This document shows, in pieces, positions 4,999 to 8,571 of a stretch of DNA of 8,571 nucleotides. Below the pieces are notes generated by a model that searched no databases, had not been told where the DNA came from, and was given only the letters and a program-made list of their open reading frames with translations. Position 1 is the first letter of the stretch, and each line of letters opens with the position of its first letter. The DNA is taken from contig CAJQNE010000290.1 of NCBI GenBank assembly GCA_905479545.1, forward strand, positions 1-8,571, written 5' to 3'. The position numbers and the translations under genes are program-made. This stretch comes from an uncultured Gammaproteobacteria bacterium (GTDB taxonomy: Bacteria > Pseudomonadota > Gammaproteobacteria > CAJQNE01).

Positions 4999-6432
4999 AT
5001 GAGTCAGCCGGAAATGGTTTTAAACGAGTGGCAGCAGAAGCAAGAACTCGCGGAAAAAATGCAGCCAATGATTGGTCGGTTGTACCGCGAAGAAGGTGTG
5101 ATCCTGCGGATGTATGGCCGCGTTATTATTAACCAGTCCACCGTTGAAATCATTAAGGCTCACCGCCTCGCTCGTCAGTTCGGCGAAGCAGACTTAAAGG
5201 TGCAGGACACCTTCCAAGTACTCGATGCACTAAGCAAGTTGGATTTGGGTGCGGCGCGTATCGACCTGGGTAAGTTGACTGCTGCCTATAAGGCTGAGGG
5301 TGGCGACTTAAATAACTTTCTTACTGAGCGGCTGGCGGGCGTTATCGGTTCTGATGACCACGCGCTAGCCCAGCCGCAAGACATCGTGCTTTACGGTTTC
5401 GGCCGTATTGGCCGCTTGTTGGCGCGGATGCTGATCGAGCGCACGGGTGGCGGTCAGAAACTTCGTCTGAAAGCCATTGTTGTGCGGAAAGGCAAGGGTA
5501 ACGACTTGCAGAAACGCGCTAGCTTGCTGCGTCGTGACTCAGTGCATGGGCCGTTCAGCGGCACCATTCGGGTGGACGAAGAAAATAATGCCATTATCGC
5601 CAACGGCAACTATATCCGGGTGATTTATGCCAGCAATCCGGCAGAAATTGACTACACGACTTATGGCATCGATAACGCTCTTATCGTTGATAACACCGGT
5701 GTCTGGCGTGACGAAGCTGGCCTCAGTCAGCACCTGAAAGCGAAAGGCGCGGCTAAAGTGCTATTAACTGCGCCGGGTAAAGGCGATCTTAAGAACGTCG
5801 TTTATGGTGTAAACCATGATGCCATTGGTGCTGACGATAAAATTATATCGGCCGCCAGTTGTACTACCAACGCTATTACTCCGGTGCTGAAGGTCTTGAA
5901 CGACGAATATGGCATTGAGCGGGGACATGTCGAAACAGTGCACAGCTACACCAACGATCAGAATCTGATCGACAATTACCACAGCGCCGAGCGACGCGGT
6001 CGTTCAGCGGCACTGAATATGGTAATTACTGAGACCGGTGCGGCTAAAGCCGTCTCTAAAGCTTTGCCAGTGTTGGAGGGTAAGCTAACCGGTAATGCCA
6101 TTCGGGTACCAACCCCAAACGTCTCGATGGCGATTATTAACGTGACGCTTAAGAACAACACCACTCGCGAACAGGTTAATTCGTTGCTGCGGGAAGAGGC
6201 GATTCGTGGCGAGCTGCAGGACCAGATTGATTACACCACTTCAACTGAGCTGGTTTCTACCGACCTGGTCGGCTCTAACCATGCGGGTGTGATTGATTCG
6301 CAGGCGACTATCGCCAATGACAACAACGCAATTTTGTATGTTTGGTACGACAATGAGTACGGTTACAGCGTGCAGGTAGTGCGTTGCATGCAGGCGATGG
6401 CGGGTGTTAAGTATCCGAAAATCGACTACTAG
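4999..6432 (+). CDS. gap: Long-form glyceraldehyde-3-phosphate dehydrogenase
   Basis: The enzyme oxidises glyceraldehyde 3-phosphate to 1,3-bisphosphoglycerate, or the reverse in gluconeogenesis, in the cytoplasm. The 477-residue product has a helical N-terminal extension of about 125 residues, known from the long GAPDH of Pseudomonas and other gammaproteobacteria, then the nucleotide-binding GFGRIGRL (133-140), catalytic Cys288 in SAASCTTNA, His315 in HSYTND, and WYDNEYGYS (449-457). In NAD-specific GAPDH an Asp ends the second beta strand. Here that strand reads AIVVRKGKG (159-167), basic and without the Asp, which suggests NADP can be used (inference). ATG 4999 is chosen because it follows GGGATGG and matches the start of known relatives. 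A TTG at 4945 would add 18 unlikely residues. A strong promoter lies upstream and a terminator directly after. Confidence 0.95.
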   Translation: MSQPEMVLNEWQQKQELAEKMQPMIGRLYREEGVILRMYGRVIINQSTVEIIKAHRLARQFGEADLKVQDTFQVLDALSKLDLGAARIDLGKLTAAYKAEGGDLNNFLTERLAGVIGSDDHALAQPQDIVLYGFGRIGRLLARMLIERTGGGQKLRLKAIVVRKGKGNDLQKRASLLRRDSVHGPFSGTIRVDEENNAIIANGNYIRVIYASNPAEIDYTTYGIDNALIVDNTGVWRDEAGLSQHLKAKGAAKVLLTAPGKGDLKNVVYGVNHDAIGADDKIISAASCTTNAITPVLKVLNDEYGIERGHVETVHSYTNDQNLIDNYHSAERRGRSAALNMVITETGAAKAVSKALPVLEGKLTGNAIRVPTPNVSMAIINVTLKNNTTREQVNSLLREEAIRGELQDQIDYTTSTELVSTDLVGSNHAGVIDSQATIANDNNAILYVWYDNEYGYSVQVVRCMQAMAGVKYPKIDY

Positions 6433-6469
6433 AAAACTTTAATCCGAAATAAGTTTAATATTACATAAT

Positions 6470-6499
6470 AAAGCCGCAGCCTAGAGCTGCGGCTTTTTT
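6470..6499 (+). terminator. Terminator after gap
   Basis: AAGCCGCAGC (6471-6480) pairs perfectly with GCTGCGGCTT (6486-6495) around the loop CTAGA, followed by a run of T to 6499. An A-T pair extends the stem outward. It is a textbook intrinsic terminator 37 bases past the gap stop codon. Confidence 0.93.
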
Positions 6500-6652
6500 G
6501 TATGTGCTCATGGCTCCTGTGCATGTAATTTGCAGGTATTATTCATCTGCTCAATTGACTTGGGTCAGTCGGAAAATTTTTTCGGAAACGCCGTTAAGCC
6601 AGCAATAAATGCAGTCAGAAAGTAAAAAATAAATGAATAGCAGGAGTGAGTT

Positions 6653-7258
6653 ATGAATCGCAGAATTACCGTCCTTACAGCCGCTGTAGCGCTTGCGGGC
6701 CTAGTAGGCTGCCAAACTAACAATGACGATAGCAGTAACAGTGTTGGCTTGGATCAGGGCAGTCGCAGCCAAAATGGAGTGCTAACGGATCCGGGTGACG
6801 GCAATACTTCGACAATTGGTGGAAGTATCGATTCAGCAGTGACCGAGGAGCGTTTCATTGCGCTGGTTAATGATGTCCGAAGTACCGCACAAATCTGCGG
6901 CGACGCTGAGTTTCCGGCCGTGGGCCCGGTGGTCTGGAGTGAGCGCATTGAAGCGGCTGCCCTGAAGCATTCTGCAGATATGGCGAGCCGTGACGTGTTG
7001 TCGCACACGGGCTCCACTGGGAGCGACGTTGGCACGCGGCTCACCGCTGAAGGGTACCGCTGGCGCACCGCCGCTGAGAATATTGCCTCCGGCTACAGTA
7101 CGCCAGAGGGCGTGGTGCAAGGTTGGTTAGCGAGCGAAGGTCACTGCATTACTATGATGAACAGTAGTTACACCGAAATGGCTGTCAGTAGCATTGATAC
7201 CATCGGAGAAAATCCGCTGCGGTATTGGACTCAGGTGTTCGCCCGGCCAAACCGCTAA
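6653..7258 (+). CDS. CAP-domain lipoprotein
   Basis: The 201-residue product begins with a lipoprotein signal peptide ending in the lipobox LVGC, so Cys20 should be lipidated. Residues about 21-62 are a Ser/Gly/Asn/Asp-rich linker. The rest is a CAP (CRISP, antigen 5, PR-1; SCP-like) domain: FIALVNDVRS (68-77), VVWSERIEAAALKHSADMAS (93-112), SHTGSTG (117-123), AENIASGY (141-148) and the late GHCITMM (163-169). His118, Glu142 and His164 fit the conserved CAP cavity residues. Cys82 and Cys165 could form a disulfide, which the nearby dsbA product could make. The role of bacterial CAP lipoproteins is unknown. AGGAG lies 6 bases before the ATG. The preceding 150 bases contain TTGACT (6555-6560), but no convincing -10. 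Confidence 0.9.
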   Translation: MNRRITVLTAAVALAGLVGCQTNNDDSSNSVGLDQGSRSQNGVLTDPGDGNTSTIGGSIDSAVTEERFIALVNDVRSTAQICGDAEFPAVGPVVWSERIEAAALKHSADMASRDVLSHTGSTGSDVGTRLTAEGYRWRTAAENIASGYSTPEGVVQGWLASEGHCITMMNSSYTEMAVSSIDTIGENPLRYWTQVFARPNR

Positions 7259-7312
7259 ACACGGTTAAGGGGTTAGCCGCTGCAGTAACTCCAGGCATTG
7301 CTTTAGGCATGA

Positions 7313-8386
7313 ATGTTGCTGAGTGCCAAAGACTTAGGCCTGAAAAATGAGCAGCTGATGTCTGCGTTACCCGAACCCGAAAAAGCCGCTGCGAATGCCG
7401 GGCTGATTTATGTCGCGGACACTGAAGCTGGCTTGAGGCGACGAAAATGTGGGCGGGGTTTTACTTACTTCGACGAAAAAGGTCGCCGGGTAGCGGGCAA
7501 GCCGCGTGAACGACTGGCAGCACTTGCCATTCCTCCTGCATGGACCGACGTGTGGATTGCGCCGCAAGAGCAGGCGCATATTCTGGCTACCGGCCGGGAT
7601 GAGGCCGGTCGAAAACAATATATTTACCATCCGCTATGGCACCAGCAACGAGAGCACGCCAATTTTAATCGGCTGTTGCCCTTCGGTGAAGCGTTGCCGC
7701 AGTTGCGAGCGGCGCTCGATTCTGACTTGCGCATGCATTCGCTTAGTCACGAGCGGGTGTGTGCATTAGTTATTCGGTTGATGCAAAGTACCTTGGCGCG
7801 AGTGGGAAACCCCGAATATGCGGTAACCAATGAAACCTATGGCCTGACGACCCTCACCGACGAGCATCTTCAGCTCAGCGGTGAGTCACTGCATTTTGAG
7901 TTCGTCGGCAAAAGCGGCAAAACCTTCACCGCTGACTTGCGGGATGGTCGGGCCGCGCGGGCTCTTCGGGCGCTGCAAGAATTGCCGGGTCAACATCTGT
8001 TTCAATACCTTGATCAGCATGAGCAGCCTAGGGCGCTCCGATCGGACGATATTAATGACTACCTACGCCAGCACACGGGTGGAGATTTTTCTGCCAAAGA
8101 TATACGTACCTGGGGAGGCAGTTGTATTACGCTCGGCGCTTTGTTGGAGCGCGGGCCTGAGGCGAGTGACTACCAAAGCAAGCGCGCAATAAATGTCGCG
8201 ATTAAGCTTGCTGCCAAGCGGTTAAATAACACTCTGGCTGTTTGTCGCCGCCACTACGTCCACCCGGGCATAGCTGAGCAATACGCAGCGGGGAGTCTGG
8301 ATAGCTTCAGGGTGGAAAGCGCGTCTGGGATTGATGACGAAAGCTCCCTGCTAAAGTTGCTGCAGGCCGTCGGCAACAGCAACTGA
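7313..8386 (+). CDS. Bacterial type IB DNA topoisomerase
   Basis: Poxvirus-like TopIB relaxes positive and negative supercoils by nicking one strand through a 3'-phosphotyrosine. The 357-residue product has the N-terminal domain features RRRKCGRGFTYFD (42-54) and IPPAWTDVWIAP (73-84), then the catalytic domain: Arg163 in ARVGN, NETYGLTTL (173-181), Lys in FVGKSGK (197-203), Arg265 in KDIRTW, and the nucleophile Tyr315 in CRRHYVHP. Asn306/307 stands where vaccinia TopIB has its active-site His, as in other bacterial enzymes. Near the second Arg, WGGS replaces the more usual WAGT. Length is normal. The start at 7313 has only AGG 5 bases upstream; Met16 is an alternative. It begins 54 bases after the CAP gene with no terminator between, so the two may be co-transcribed. 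Confidence 0.94.
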   Translation: MLLSAKDLGLKNEQLMSALPEPEKAAANAGLIYVADTEAGLRRRKCGRGFTYFDEKGRRVAGKPRERLAALAIPPAWTDVWIAPQEQAHILATGRDEAGRKQYIYHPLWHQQREHANFNRLLPFGEALPQLRAALDSDLRMHSLSHERVCALVIRLMQSTLARVGNPEYAVTNETYGLTTLTDEHLQLSGESLHFEFVGKSGKTFTADLRDGRAARALRALQELPGQHLFQYLDQHEQPRALRSDDINDYLRQHTGGDFSAKDIRTWGGSCITLGALLERGPEASDYQSKRAINVAIKLAAKRLNNTLAVCRRHYVHPGIAEQYAAGSLDSFRVESASGIDDESSLLKLLQAVGNSN

Positions 8387-8459
8387 CGAGCCAGGCTTGC
8401 GTTGTGAAACGGCTGCTTACTTGAAAATAAGCAATTCGCCTCAATGGTATTAAGCTAGC

Positions 8460-8571
8460 GTGTACCACCGCCAGAATAACCGGCAGTGGTTCGGCATGTA
8501 TTTGCGCAGCCAAAGCAGTGTTATAGCTGCTAAACTGCGCGCCTGGAATTTTCCATTGGTGCTGACTGGTT
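8460..8571 (+). CDS. Possible gene start, cut by window edge
   Basis: A frame starting with GTG at 8460 or ATG at 8496 stays open to the end of the window (37 codons from the GTG). An in-frame TAA lies just upstream, at about 8451. The translation has an aromatic-basic start (NRQWFGMYLR) followed by a more hydrophobic stretch. This vaguely recalls the N-terminus of bestrophin-type anion channels (WF-x-x-L then a helix), but the fragment is too short to assign. Neither start has a strong ribosome binding site. The 73 bases between the topoisomerase stop and the GTG hold only a short hairpin TGCTTA / TAAGCA (8414-8433) without a T-run. Confidence 0.35.
   Translation, partial: MYHRQNNRQWFGMYLRSQSSVIAAKLRAWNFPLVLTG

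Noticed and set aside
6555..6583. TTGACT as -35 of a promoter for the CAP lipoprotein
   Set aside because: No acceptable -10 at 15-19 bases; the region is only A/T-rich.

Overview
The window reads as ordinary chromosomal DNA of a gammaproteobacterium, most likely a marine relative of Pseudomonas or the Cellvibrionales. The reasons are the order engB / cytochrome c4 / dsbA, which is conserved around polA in Pseudomonas and relatives, and a long-form GAPDH of the Pseudomonas type. The genus is an inference. No transposase, integrase, CRISPR array, tRNA or rRNA is visible.

Layout. Positions 1-900 carry no convincing large gene. They hold a clear leftward intrinsic terminator (16-48) preceded by small hairpins (a possible sRNA), a 16-bp palindrome (308-323), and a possible 25-residue membrane peptide (728-805). 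A weak hairpin (857-900) separates this region from engB. On the minus strand, engB (ribosome-assembly GTPase) follows a small four-helix DUF4345-type membrane protein in a likely two-gene unit. That unit diverges from a di-haem cytochrome c4 gene across an intergenic region containing a 19-bp palindrome that resembles a sigma-54 promoter on both strands. On the plus strand follow cytochrome c4 with its own terminator, dsbA (periplasmic thiol oxidase), an exported MpaA-like M14 metallopeptidase, a 25-bp perfect inverted repeat acting as terminator, a long-form glyceraldehyde-3-phosphate dehydrogenase with an extended -10 promoter and its own terminator, a CAP-domain lipoprotein, and a bacterial type IB topoisomerase. 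A further reading frame enters at the right edge and is cut by the window.

How the genes fit together. Four of the plus-strand products are exported (cytochrome c4, DsbA, M14 peptidase, CAP lipoprotein) and work in the envelope: electron transfer, disulfide formation, probable murein-peptide trimming, and an unknown envelope role. Terminators follow c4, the M14 gene and gap, so most genes are probably separate transcription units and not a single pathway operon. I found no clear evidence of a large undescribed system. The most interesting candidates are non-coding: the orphan terminator and hairpins near engB, where Spot 42 (E. coli) and ErsA (P. aeruginosa) lie in relatives; the bidirectional sigma-54-like palindrome; and the unusually long perfect terminator stem.
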